Assembly: GCA_036852015.1 (NCBI GenBank)
Contig: JAANDG010000192.1
Span: forward strand, 173,548-237,547
DNA: 64,000 nucleotides
Direction: 5' to 3'
Origin: Pelodera strongyloides
Lineage: Eukaryota > Nematoda > Chromadorea > Rhabditida > Rhabditidae
A program made the position numbers and the translations under genes. Below the pieces are notes generated by a model. That model was given only the letters and a program-made list of their open reading frames with translations, was not told where the DNA came from and made no database searches. Below, one piece after another: positions 9,012-22,300 of this stretch; the stretch's first letter is position 1, and each line of letters opens with the position of its first letter.

Positions 9012-12000
9012 ATGTCGACCGGGCTGGTCAAACCGCTCAGCGAGTGGCTATCCGGGCTTGCCTCGTCCTTGGAAGCATTTTCAGAAAAAGAGGTACATAT
9101 TTATAATTTAGTTCGAAACATTTATGTGCGTATCCCTCCCTTTCCTCTATCGTTTTCTCCTTTCCAGTCTAACAAATTCGTGGGAATGGAAATGTTATTA
9201 TAACTTGAGTAATGAGTCTTTCCTTTTCCTTACTTCTCGAACGTGCTATGCACTGACGTTAGTGGCAATTGGGGATGTTCTCCAACCCAATATCTCTACA
9301 ATTATTAATTTTCTAAAATGGGGGTATGTATAAAAATGTAACGACAAATACCAATTTTTTTCATTCAGGTGCTCGTTGTCACGTTGATCGGACGAGATCT
9401 TCTGGAATACAGAAAGGGCAAAGATTTGGATGAGTATTTGGGCGTCGAACTTTTCCCGCCTTATACACTCACGGACAGTTGCACGGTAATTATTATTAAG
9501 TATCGCAAATATCATCTTATCCATAAATTACCCCGTCTCGCTCATCTACCGAATAGGTCATAAATCTCGCGCAGATAAGGTTGTGGACTGCTTTTCATCG
9601 GAACACTTTTAATGGGCTTTGGCGCGAAAACAGTTTTTGATCCTTCACTCAATCTACACACATTTTAATAGCATTTGCATCCGGAGGGGGTATGAGCCAA
9701 TTCGGAGATAGTTGATTTTGTCAGCGCCATGCATCAATTTAGGGGTAAATTTTTTACTGTTTTCAGGTGGAAGTTCTCTTCTCGACCGAGTCACGCACTG
9801 TGTTCTTGATCGTGAACTCTGTCGATGACGTGCCACAGTTGTGTAGCCTTTTTGCTGAACAGGATCCTTCAGTGGTATGTTTTCATGATTGGGAATGAAA
9901 CAATGTTCGGGTTCCTTCCGTTTCGTTTTTTTCTGGAAAGACTAAAATATCCAAGTTATGAAGCAAAATGAAGTTCAGTGTTCTGTGCATCAATTACACA
10001 CAGCCACACAGTTTTCTGTGTGCTTCATTATAAGCTCACTATATACTGTAATTTATTTGTTGTCTAACGTAAGTTTTGCAAGGCACGTTCCATGCCGATA
10101 TCCATATATTATTGCGTGTATTATTCCATTTTCAGAATTTCTTTGAGAAGATCAACGCCCTTGAGCGGGATCGCTCTCAGTTGTTGGTCTTCTGTTCAAT
10201 CGTCTCTCATGTCTTTCTATTCATCGAACAAGGATGCCGCTTTTCATCTACAATGGCTCGCACTCTTAGGACCGTTAACAAACTCAGGTATGTTTTTTTT
10301 TCTGAGTAATTTTTGTTATTCAGACACTAGTCTGACTAGTCTCTTTGATTTTGTATTTTTTTCTGCGTCGTTGCGTTGCTATGCTCTTATTGTTTGTCAG
10401 CATACATCTACACTTATACCGAGTGAAACACATCTTAATTCATAATGTAATACTCAATTCGGTGAGTTTCCGCAATTGAAACATTAATAATTGCGATATG
10501 GTAACATTGCGAATTGTGATAAGCAGAATCAGAGTTCCCTACGTTTACCTATCCGTTTATGGAATTGTAGTTTTATTTCCAAATCCCAATTCCCTTTTAG
10601 AATGTCGTGTACGCGTTCAATATGTACTCTACTCGAGGAGAAGCTCCCAGACGCGTTTGAACGCCACACTTCTCTACTGCGATACGGACGTCTTGCAATT
10701 CCCAGACTCATCTTTGCTTTCCACAGAAACACGATCCGAACCGATTTGGGAGCTACTAAAAAGGTAAGAACCTTGCTCTTTTTTTATGTTTCATATCTTC
10801 TGCTATTTGCCTTTAGTTAATAAGTTCCACTCCAGGTGTATAATTCAGAGGTCTGCATGTTTAAATGTGACTATTTGCAGCGTGAAATATACGACAAGCT
10901 CGAGAGAAGTTTAGAGCTACAAATTTACAACGTGATGAAGTTGCTGAAAATCGTGGATAATGGAGGGTTGGTTACGTTACTTGTTGTGTATTATTTTTTG
11001 TCCCGCTGATGGGGTTGCTTGCTTTTCTAAAGGTAGTTATAGTTATATTATATGAGCTGTTCCTGTTCGTTTGTTATTCATGAAATTGAGGGTTTCTCAG
11101 TTTCTGCTTCTCTCCGTTTTGACCGTTTTCCGTAGTGGTTCTGTAGGTTTTATATAGGAGTAGGAGTTTGCTGGAAACATCACTTTGTGACAGTCTTGCG
11201 TTTTTATCCTGCTATTTGTATTATTATCTCTGACGAGAAATGGGCTGGTAATGCAGCTTTTGTCGTAAAACGAACCTTATGTTTCAAGCAAACCATTAAT
11301 GAGAATTGGGAACAACGAAGCTAATTCACTGGACGGATCATTATTACGAGCAATTAACATATACCATCCTTCAGCAATTCGCTCGGTTATCTATCGGAAA
11401 ATCGTGCTTACGCCCTTCTCTTGCCACATCAAACAGATCGGATGACAGAACTGATGGAAGAATTTGCAGTGGATTTTGACAGTAGTGATGAGAACACCGA
11501 ACGCAGAGATGCTGGTTGGTTATTCGTTTTTCCCCCGTCAGATTTGTGATGTTTCCCGTTCTGTTCTCCAAGCCCCTAAGTATCTAAGGAAGGCGCGTCA
11601 TCGTCATTTCCGGCTCACCAGAACAGAATACCCTGACATTGACATCTTGCATGAAAGTTCGTACAAAATCGTATACCAGAGTGAGATGAGATGATTCCTA
11701 GAACTCTGGTTCGTGGTTTATTCATGCAAGTCTTATTGTGCTCCTTTTCAGGCGATCGGGAGCGTGATCGAAAATCAACTTTACTGGACTTTTTGGAGGA
11801 GAACATAACGTCGGTGTGGTCGGACCTGGTTTATGCCTACGAGGTTGGTCCCTTTCCCTTTCTGCTGGGACCTTTTTTCAAAGACTCGGAAGCACAGGAA
11901 ATGTTTATCCGTAATAGCCAAATCCAGATTAACACGCATAAACGCATACTAACGAGTAACATAAGCTGTTTTACTGTCAGTTTTTGAGCTTTCGTATTTC

Positions 12001-15000
12001 GTGACTATGACGTGTGGTAGGAAGCAGAATGTTTAGAGCTTGATGCCGATGCTTGTCACAGTCTTAGTTTAGTGAATGCTGGTGTCGATTGTCCATGAGA
12101 AGTGTGCTTATCAATATCATATAAGTACTAAGTTTTAGAAACCGTCGTTGAAAGATTGGATGCAAATTGCCAAAATAGTGAGTGTTGTGCTCGAAGAAGA
12201 CAATGAAGTTCTCGACGAATCAGCTCTTACTCAGCACTGCGGAAAAGAACTAGGATTCTTGAATTGGTATTAACTTGTATTATTTATTTACTTAGTTGAA
12301 AAGTGAACCTTAAAGGGTCAGGCTCTGCACAACAACGAACAACATATTCCGTATCTCAGAAATGTCCGAAACTTTCCCGTTATATTATATGCTTGTTTCC
12401 ATGAGCTTGACGGGCGTGACCGTTTATGTACCTGCTGTGTATTATACGTATACTGTATGCTGCCGTTTTTTGCTTTTATTTTCTGAACTTTTGTTTAGGC
12501 TTGCGAAGAATCAGTTGAATGACGCGGTGGAGATTTACACACAACGACGCGATAATGACAAAGCGGTCTTGTCGAAGACGGAGCATGATACGAGGGTTGG
12601 TCGTTGGTTCATTAACATGATTAGGCCTTTAACTTAGTCTTCTTTATTAAGCTACTTGCGAGTGCCGTTGCGGTATTATAGATACTCTTATCGTAATCTA
12701 ATTATCTAATTAACTTCTAATACTAATAAATAAACGTGCAGGTACAAAACTATATTACTTTAGTACTTCATTCATATTTGCATTAATTTGCAACATGCGA
12801 TTGCTTTGATAGCCTGGCCATTGCTTAGTTCTAAACGTGACTGTGATTACACGTGACGCCCTCGCGCTGTACATTAGCTGTAGCGTTAATATTTAATTAA
12901 TAAAATGAATAAACGTTTAGTTTGCGTGGGCCACGTCTTACTTGGATAGTGTCTGTGTGGGAAACAAGGAAGAAAGTATGAAGAAATTGCATGCACTTTG
13001 TGATACTCGTTGGCAGAGAGGATGCGAATATACTTCATTGACGGCCAGACCCTGCCAGCAAGCTGTCAGTTATAATTTAAGTATTTTAATAAGTTCAACT
13101 ACGAATTCTTTTGGTGGTGGTATGTCATGCAGTCGTAGCCTGGAAACACTTGCCAAACGCATAGAATTATGCTTAGAACAACAGAATTCATAGTGAATTC
13201 GCATTATGCACTGTTGTGTACCTTGATTCATGTCACTCAATCTTTAAACAGCGAAGTGTATGTATTATTATCGCTATGTATGTACTTCTAAATAATTGTG
13301 CGTAGAACAATAGAATTAGCATTCAGTTCTGCTGTGTACCTTGATTCATGTCACTGGTAGTTCTGACAGTGTTTTTTTTACTTGCTGAAGCTGAAACTCC
13401 TCCCCCTTGTTTGTAGGCGCACGCTTGTGTGGGTGATTCGGGGGTGGACCGATCCCAATGGCTCTCCCACTCTTCGGGCACTAACTTCGTCTCGGCGTGC
13501 AACTGTGGTCATACTCTGGCACTCCGCCTGGACCCGTTTACCCTCAAGGTTGGAATTTAGCACATTACTTGCTTCGGTATAGAGTGAAACTTTGAAGTTA
13601 GTGGATCTGCTTATATGCTTTGTACTGATTGTTCAATAGTTCGTTATGATCTGTGTTAACATTTGGTTTGTTGGTCTTTTTTCCGTAGGTCGAAGCGGCC
13701 TTCGGGCCTTGCCTTGCTTCCTAGCCTAGCGTTTTATTTACCTGTGAATGTCTGTAGCGTTCTCTAATTGATTAGTCAGCTATTCTCCTTGAAGGAGGCC
13801 AACTATGATTTCTACACGTCGAGCAAGACCTTTCCCTGTTGTGCCAATTTGGAAGCACATGAGTTTATCTGTGTTGATGAGAGTGGCGCTGCTGGGCTGG
13901 AATTAGAAGATGACGATGCATGGGCAGGACAAGCGGAACCGAGGTGAGGGAGGAGATGGGGTATTAATGAGGAGGAATCTTACGCAGGCGTTTTACACAT
14001 GAGCCGTGTTGTTTTTATGAGAGAGAGTCAAATGTTTCACGTTTCCTACTAAATTGTGTATTGTATAACTTTTGATAGTTAGACATTCAAGCGGATATGT
14101 AGGCACTCAAAATGCGCAAAACAAACGCGAAGCTAGAGTTTCCACATCAGACGTGAATTTAAAGCGAAATGCTAGCCCCTTTGGAAAATTTGCATATGAT
14201 GAGCAAATCCTATGTATCCTATGCTAATTTTGTACGATCGTCCACGGCAATCGTACAAAATTAGCATAGGATACATAGGATTTGCTTGTCATATGCAAAT
14301 TTTCCAAAGAGGTTAGCATTTCGCTTTAAATAGGCGGCTGAATATGCAAATGCGAATATTCGAATTTGCATGCGAATGTGCTTCTGAATAATGCTATTTG
14401 ACGATATCTGCATGTATATTTGAAAAATTCCATTGCCCCCGACGATGTATGGCACCGTCTCAATTAACACGTTTACTATGGAAATAGTGAACGTTGTAGT
14501 TTATTTTCTGTTAACTGGGATTCTTTGGACAACTTTTGTTGTTGTTTCCTTAATGGGGAACATACACTCTATCAATACAGCTTAACTTCAAAAAGGGCCT
14601 ACATATTCCCTTTCAGGTTTTCCACGATCATGTTTCATTGTTGGACCGTAGTGCCTCTAGACTCTAGAGGTGGTTTTGGTGACAATCGTTCGAAATGTGG
14701 AATTTTCTAACGTATTATGTTGTTTTGATAATTTTCATAGTTGTCATTGATACTTCTAAATAATGTTGCGTAATTTTACACTTTTGATTTTCAGGCAATA
14801 TTTGGACAATCGTCTGATCGAATCGAGAAAAAAAGCAAATGGGGGAGGACAGGAGGGTGCCGAAAGTGGAACAGACAGTCAACAGTCTGCAGATGAGGTG
14901 TTTGATTTGAACTGTTGATGACCTGTTGATGCATATGCATATAGGTGTGTATCGTACATTATAGATGCGTAGGTCGTATAGCGTACACAATTGCACGGAA

Positions 15001-18000
15001 AACGGAAGAACGCAGAATTCAACTTATTCAATTGTGCTTCTTTCTTAAATTTTTTATGTTCAGCCGGCCGAAGATGAGGGCAGTGATTGGGATGAGGATT
15101 CGGTGGAATACGAGGTCGGACGACGACAGACAGACTACTTGGAAGAGCACGGAAATGAAGGTACCGTACTCTTTTCCTTGAATCTTGAATTCATAGACGC
15201 TGACTAGAAGAAGAAGAAATAAAGTTGTTCTGTTTCTGTACGTATGTTATGTTGGTGATTGGGGGGGGGGGGGGGGGGGGAGTTGATTAGAAGACTTTGT
15301 TAACATGATGAATATGAGTTGTGAGTGAGGAGAGGAGTTTGTAATGCAACGCTGTCAGCGTAAGTTTCCTAACCGTTTTGGGTCAAGTTTATGAGTTTGG
15401 GAATACTGAACGTTTTTTGCATCTTATATACGGTACGGTTGTATGATGGTTGAAAAGTAAACTGAATGGATTTTACCTGATATATTTCAGTAAACGTGCG
15501 TGATCCGTCGACTACTGTTCTGGAACTGGAGATCGAACTATATGATAAGAAACAAGCGCTGAAAGCAGCAGGGGTTAGTTATTCTATGTTCTTTTCTTTG
15601 ATTTCTTTTTATTCCGTCCATATCGAAGTTATTCATGAATTACTAAACGTTTCAACAATTGTCGATCCCTGCTAAATCTTTAGTTCAAAAGTCTGTCTCT
15701 TTTGAATTGGGTGTGATTTTAGCATTCCTGTGAGAAAGCTACATTATATGATAGTGATATAAATTTGAATTGATTTTGGCATCCCTTAGAGAAAGCTACA
15801 TTATATGGATAGTGACTCCTTCATTTCTAGAGGCACTTCCTCGAAGGTGTGCCCCGCTCGTTGTCTAGCGGACACCCGCCACTCTTTCCGTCATTCGCTC
15901 TAACATGTTTGGGGCCAAGCAGTGTTTACAGGTTTGGCGATGTGTTGTTTATATGTACTTTCATCTGGTTAGAGATTGGTTACCAGCGTTATGTCTTTGT
16001 TACTGTATTTCTGAGTTTAATTTTTAATTGTTGCCTATGGTGTATCTTGTGGTGATATGCACCTCTGCGGTTGCTGTTGGTGCGGTCCGTCATGTGCTCC
16101 TGATGTGCTCTAAACATATAAATGTAGGTATACCTAACCTAGGCGTTATATTTTGCTTTACATGTATTTTGTATCATTCTAATTCCAGTCACCAATACGG
16201 CCTACGCGAAATGCCCGGATTCAAACCAGGTTGCGACTATTTGCTGCCCTACATTGTTTACTTGGATGTGAGTTTTCAACTTTTTTTTTATAGTTTATGG
16301 TCTCCGTTAGACTTCATTTTTTTAATTGTGGCGTGTCTGTGGCGTTATGGATCTCGGTTCCAGATAACTATTTCAAGTAGTTTATTTTACATGAAGACAT
16401 CGATTTCTTTATGTGCAGTGTGCAGTGTCTGAATAGGCCGCGCGGTGCCGTACTTTATGTGTTGTCTAGTAAACTGGTGCGGTGTTTAGCCTGTGTGATT
16501 ATGCGGTGCGTAATTGGCCGATTCAAGACAACTTACATGTATGCTTTTGCTTTGGTAGCTTGTGAACTTATTTTTTGTTTAAGGTTGAATTTGCTCTCTA
16601 TTCATAACAATCATAACTTGTTTCAGGTTGATAGCGATATGTGGCAGCGGGACATGAATTGTGTTCATGAATTGATCAGTGGTGCTGATTATTACCGTCA
16701 GAAGTTGCGAAGGAAGGGCGGAGCCATTGTGGAGAAGGTTTGACTTTTATGGCTTTGAATTGGCATTGGTCCTTATTTCCAGTGTTATGCATCTGCTGGT
16801 GCGCCTCGCTCTTTATGCTGAAAAGTGCGCGCGGCGAAATCATGGCGCATTTTTGCACACCGCGAAATTGAGCCCGGCACCACGCACTGGCGTTCTGCCT
16901 TTCTGCGGTGAAGGCGCGATGTTTTATTAATCCACGCTACGGTGTAACAATGGGAAAACCGAAAGCACTGGCAAAACAAGAAAAGAGAAACCAATGTTTG
17001 TTTCAGGTGAAACTGTTCGTCGGATTTGAATATGAATGTCCGCGCGGTCATCGTTTGTTTATTGGTCCGGATCTGGAACCGCTTCCGTCTGCAAAGGTCT
17101 GGATGAGAACTAGGACCTCTTGGGTCGTAAACTCACGCCAACTACCTCTACCGAACCTAGATAATTCAACCATTTCCAGTGACATATCTGCATTTTCATA
17201 TTTGTGTGAAACATGTAGATTTTGCATCCTGCCGTTGCGGTCCACCAAGCCAGTCACTGTCAGGCTGAGACACCTATTTACATGCGGGATTTAATTACTT
17301 TTAGTTGAAGGTTTGATGAAATCGGATTCTTAGCACAGAATAACTGCAATTCCATTAGTCTTTAGGGCTCTGCTAAGGAACATTTGAGCCGCGAATCTGG
17401 CGCCGACCTCATGGCGCAGGATATTCCAGTGTGGAGGCAATGTACATGCAGGTGAACTACACACTTTTATTGTTTACTATTTGAGTCGTTGTGTTGTTGA
17501 GTTACTATTTTGTTCATTTTCCGTGGCAATTTTTTTTTTGATTATTTCACAATTTCACTGATGAAATCCCGCGCAGTCGTCTCGTGAAAAAGAGGATCCG
17601 CAGCGAGGCGGGCCGTCTTTTCCTGTTGGCGCAAGGGTGGCGAAATTGTTGACTTGTAGTTCGCCTCAGGTGCGCTAACTGAAATTGTTCTTTTACCTTT
17701 TTCGTCGTGCTCTCAGTGATTCCTGTTTCTCATCGAGGAACTTCTTCATTCAATCTTTTCAGAACGTCTGGCTCGACGGTTAACGCTCAATTGATTCGTG
17801 TGCACGTGGTCACACCGAAGGCACCAGTCACTGTGACTATACATCCCAAGATACAGGTACGGTATCATTATTAATGTGTTATTTTATGGTATAATGTTAT
17901 CAATATGTTAGGTTAATTGCTTGGGTATCACAATGACGACTTTTGTTTCCAAATCGAATGTTTGGATTGTTTGGCCTAGACGTTTGAATTTGTTAGTCCG

Positions 18001-18946
18001 CGGCATGAACGAAAATTTAAAACAAGTTCCTGTTGTTTTTGTTACAGCCTTCGACAGACGACACAGGTTATTTCCACACGGGCGAACCTCCGTTGGAGCT
18101 TTCTTGGTCCAAGTAAGTATTGTGGTTATTGAATGGTTTATTTCAGATGTAATGGTGCCCAACAATGTATAAATACGTGATAATGTAAACGTGCTATGTA
18201 GAACTGTGTAGGGCTGCACGTGCACTATGCATTACTTAACGTTCGACGTAATTCATCAACACACGCATGTAGCAATGTACAATAAAGCGGAAATTCATTG
18301 GATATTTTCTTGAATAGTTGACTATTTCACTATTTACAATCTACTGTTTGCAATATAACAATGTGAATATACACAACAGAGTACTGTATGTCTTGTTCTA
18401 GGTACTACATGCTTCGCCTTCCCTTTGTATACGAGGGACCTCAAGGACCTGTACTACCACCAAATACTGTAAGTTTGGTTCATTCAATGGATTTTATGAC
18501 GTTGTGTTCAATGGTAGGAGGCGTACATTGATAATATACGGCGATGTTTCCTACCACTGCTACGGTTGGTAACACTGATTACGCGCTCCTAATGAGATAA
18601 AAGGGTGCGCATCAGTTGTGCCGCACGCGGCACAGGAAACTGTACATCTGCCGCGCACCGCGCACCTCTGGTACCCCACTGCCACCAACGCCGCCTCCCT
18701 TTTGCGCGAAGTTTTAAGAAGCGAACCGGAATCTTTTGTGCTAGATCAGTATTTGTGAATGAGAGCGATAGAGCATTAGTAGGTGGCTCACAGTACTTAC
18801 AATTAGCATTCAATTTAAAGGTTTTTGTGCAGAGCTTCTTTTAATTGATAAATTATGTTTGGGCCTTGCAGGTTGGTTCGCATGGAGTGTTCCACAAGGA
18901 GTGTATATCAGTCACTTACCAGCCACTTACACCCTGGATGCCGTAA
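9012..18946 (+). CDS. smg-8: SMG-8, regulator of SMG-1 kinase in nonsense-mediated mRNA decay
   Basis: SMG8 binds SMG9 and restrains the SMG1 kinase that phosphorylates UPF1. I reconstructed 26 exons with consistent phases, 895 codons: 9012-9092, 9369-9485, 9767-9874, 10136-10287, 10601-10763, 10881-10966, 11375-11514, 11752-11843, 12139-12266, 12499-12595, 12921-13064, 13417-13548, 13795-13943, 14795-14897, 15064-15160, 15491-15573, 15831-15931, 16189-16267, 16627-16737, 17007-17096, 17366-17451, 17577-17624, 17763-17856, 18048-18112, 18402-18468, 18872-18946. Family landmarks: an N-terminal VLVVTLIGRDLLEYRKG nucleotide-binding-like strand; ACNCG (about residue 463) followed by DPFTLKEANYDFY; MPGFKPGCDYLLPY; FVGFEYECPRGHR (about 725); AQLIRVHVVTPKAPV (about 804); and LRLPFVYEGPQGP near the end. 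Length is close to animal SMG8 proteins. The start ATG lies 8 bases after an AG acceptor (TTTTAATGCAG), suggesting trans-splicing. An acidic segment (exons 13-16) is divergent. The least certain exon is 17577-17624. Confidence 0.9.
12311..12330. repeat. Isolated end of a TTAAAGGGTCAGGC-type element
   Basis: TTAAAGGGTCAGGCTC in an smg-8 intron matches the terminus of the TTAA MITE at 39584-40088. No matching opposite end was found nearby, so this is probably a decayed fragment. Confidence 0.4.
14159..14329. mobile_element. TTAA-flanked palindromic MITE, AGCGAAAT family, in an smg-8 intron
   Basis: TTAA, AGCGAAATGCTAGCCCC and on through a nearly uninterrupted palindrome to GGTTAGCATTTCGCT, TTAA. 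The centre is around 14240 (GTCCACGGCAATC). The arms carry TCCTATGTATCCTATGCTAA and its complement. Relatives with the same AGCGAAAT terminus are at 58559 and 62357. Confidence 0.85.
15261..15280. repeat. G20 homopolymer in an smg-8 intron
   Basis: Twenty consecutive G on the plus strand, downstream of exon 15. The length is prone to sequencing error. Confidence 0.9.
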
Positions 18947-19054
18947 ATAAGTTACAAAGATGGTGAATGATGTGAACGAATGAGCTGCATTCAGCGTCAT
19001 ACAATTTCATTGGGACAGGGAGATGACCCGTTATTTTAAGAAATTCTCGTCTGA

Positions 19055-19060
19055 AATAAA
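19055..19060 (+). terminator. Poly(A) signal AATAAA of smg-8
   Basis: AATAAA lies 108 bases after the smg-8 stop codon and is the only good hexamer before the minisatellite begins about 80 bases later. Confidence 0.6.
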
Positions 19061-19319
19061 GCGGTATATGATGTGGTTTCTGTGGCTTCCTGCTTGTGTG
19101 AAGGAACTTCTTCTTATTGATGTTTATACATGGTTATACAAAAACCCTGTGGCGAGATTGTGAACTCGTGTTTTACTCGTTCAACATCTTGCCACACTGT
19201 TTTCGCTTACAAAAACCCTGTGGCGAGATTGTGAACTCGTGTTTTACTCGTTCAGCATTTTGCCGTGTGAACTCGTATTTACTCGTTCAACATCTTGCCA
19301 CACTGTTTTCGTTTACAAA

Positions 19320-22300
19320 AACCCTGTGGCGGATTGTGAACCTCGTGTTTGTCTCGTTCAGCATTTTGCCACACGGTTTTTTTCGTTTACAAAAACCCTG
19401 TGGCAGATTGTGAAATGTGGCAGATTGTGAACTCGTGTTTTACTCGTTCAGCATCTTGCCACACTGTTTTCGTTTACAAAAACCCTGTGGGAGATTGTGA
19501 ACTCGTGTTTTACTCGTTCAGCATCTTGCCACACGGTTTTCGTTTACAAAAACCCTGTGGCGAGATTGTGAACTCGTCTTTTACTCGTTCAGCATCTTGC
19601 CACACTGGTTTTCGTTTACAAAAACCCTGTGGCAGATTGTGAACTCGTGTTTTACTCGTTCAGCATCTTGCCACACTGTTTTCGTTTACAAAAACCCTGT
19701 GGCAGATTGTGAACTCGTGTTTTACTCGTTCAGCATCTTGCCACACGGTTTTCGTTTACAAAAACCCTGTGGCAGATTGTGAACTCGTGTTTTACTCGTT
19801 CAGCATTTTGCCACACGGTTTTCGTTTACAAAAACCCTGTGGCAGATTGTGAACTCGTGTTTTACTCGTTCAGCATCTTGCCACACTGTTTTCGTTTACA
19901 AAAACCCTGTGGCAGATTGTGTTAACTCGTTCAGCATCTTGCCACACGGTTTTTCGTTTACAAAAAACCTGTGGCAGATTGTGAACATGTTTTAACTACT
20001 CGTTCAGCATCTTGCCACACTGTTTTCGTTTACAAAAAACCCTGTGGCAGATTGTGAACTCGTGTTTAACTACGTTCAGCATCTTGCCACACGGTTTTCG
20101 TTTACAAAAAACCCTGTGGCAGATTGTGAACTCGTGTTTTTACTCGTTCAGCATTTTGCCACACTGTTTTCGTTTACAAAAACCCTGTGGCAGATTGTGA
20201 ACTCGTGTTTTACTCGTTCAGCATCTTGCCACACGGTTTTCGTTTACAAAAACCCTGTGGCAGATTGTGAACATGTTCTTAACTACTTCAGCGTCTTGCC
20301 ACACGGTTTTCGTTTACAAAAAACCCTGTGGCAGATTGTGAACATGTTCTTAACTACTTCAGCGTCTTGCCACACGGTTTTCGTTTACAAAAACCCTGTG
20401 GCAGATTGTGAACATGTTCTTAACTACTTCAGCGTCTTGCCACACGGTTTTCGTTTACAAAAACCCTGTGGCAGATTGTGAACTCGTGTTTTACTCGTTC
20501 AGCATCTTGCCACACTGTTTTCGTTTACAAAAACCCTGTGGCAGATTGTGAACTCGTGTTTTACTCGTTCAGCATCTTGCCACACGGTTTTCGTTTACAA
20601 AAACCCTGTGGCAGATTGTGAACATGTTCTTAACTACTTCAGCGTCTTGCCACACGGTTTTCGTTTACAAAAACCCTGTGGCAGATTGTGAACTCGTTCT
20701 TAACTCGTTCAGCATCTTGCCACACGGTTTTCGTTTACAAAAAACCCTGTGGCAGATTGTGAACATGTTCTTAACTACTTCAGCGTCTTGCCACACGGTT
20801 TTCGTTTACAAAAACCCTGTGGCAGATTGTGAACTCGTGTTTTACTCGTTCAGCATCTTGCCACACGTTTTCGTTTACAAAAACCCTGTGGCAGATTGTG
20901 AACATGTTCTTAACTACTTCAGCGTCTTGCCACACGGTTTTCGTTTACAAAAACCCTGTGGCAGATTGTGAACTCGTGTTTTACTCGTTCAGCATCTTGC
21001 CACACGGTTTTCGTTTACAAAAACCCTGTGGCAGATTGTGAACTCGTGTTTTACTCGTTCAGCATCTTGCCACACGGTTTTCGTTTACAAAAACCCTGTG
21101 GCAGTTTTGATTGTGAACTCGTGTTTTACTCGTTCAGCATCTTGCCACACGGTTTTCGTTTACAAAAACCCTGTGGCAGGATTGTGAACTCGTATTTTAC
21201 TCGTTCAGCATCTTGCCACACTGTTTTCGTTTACAAAACCCTGTGGCAGATTGTGAACTCGTGTTTTACTCGTTCAGCGTCTTGCCACACGGTTTTCGTT
21301 TACAAAAACCCTGTGGCAGATTGTGAACTCGTTTTTAACTCTCGTTCAGCATCTTGCCACACGGTTTTCGTTTACAAAAACCCTGTGGCAGATTGTGAAC
21401 ATGTTCTTAACTACTTCAGCGTCTTGCCACACGGTTTTCGTTTACAAAAACCCTGTGGCAGATTGTGAACATGTTCTTAACTACTTCAGCGTCTTGCCAC
21501 ACGGTTTTCGTTTACAAAAACCCTGTGGCAGATTGTGAACATGTCTTTACTCGTTCAGCATCTTGCCACACGGTTTTCGTTTACAAACACCCTGTGGCAG
21601 ATTGTGAACTCGTGTTTTACTCGTTCAGCATCTTGCCACACGGTTTTCGTTTACAAAAACCCTGTGGCAGATTGTGAACTCGTGTTTTACTCGTTCAGCA
21701 TTCTTGCCACAATGGTTTTCGTTTACAAAAACCCTGTGGCAGATTGTGAACATCGTTTTAACTCGTTCAGCATCTTGCCACACGGTTTTCGTTTACAAAA
21801 ACCCTGTGGCAGATTGTGAACATGTTCTTAACTACTTCAGCGTCTTGCCACACGGTTTTCGTTTACAAAAACCCTGTGGCAGATTGTGAACTCGTCTTTT
21901 ACTCGTTCAGCATCTTGCCACACTGTTTTCGTTTACAAAAACCCTGTGGCAGATTGTGAACTCGTGTTTTACTCGTTCAGCATCTTGCCACACGGTTTTC
22001 GTTTACAAAAACCCTGTGGCAGATTGTGAACTCGTGTTTTACTCGTTCAGCATCTTGCCACACGGTTTTCGTTTACAAAAACCCTGTGGCAGATTGTGAA
22101 CTCGTTCTTAACTCGTTCAGCATCTTGCCACACGGTTTTCGTTTACAAAAAACCCTGTGGCAGATTGTGAACTCGTGTTTTTACTCGTTCAGCATCTTGC
22201 CACACTGTTTTCGTTTACAAAAACCCTTGTGGCAGATTGTGAACTCGTGTTTTACTCGTTCAGCATCTTGCCACACGGTTTTCGTTTACAAAAACCCTGT

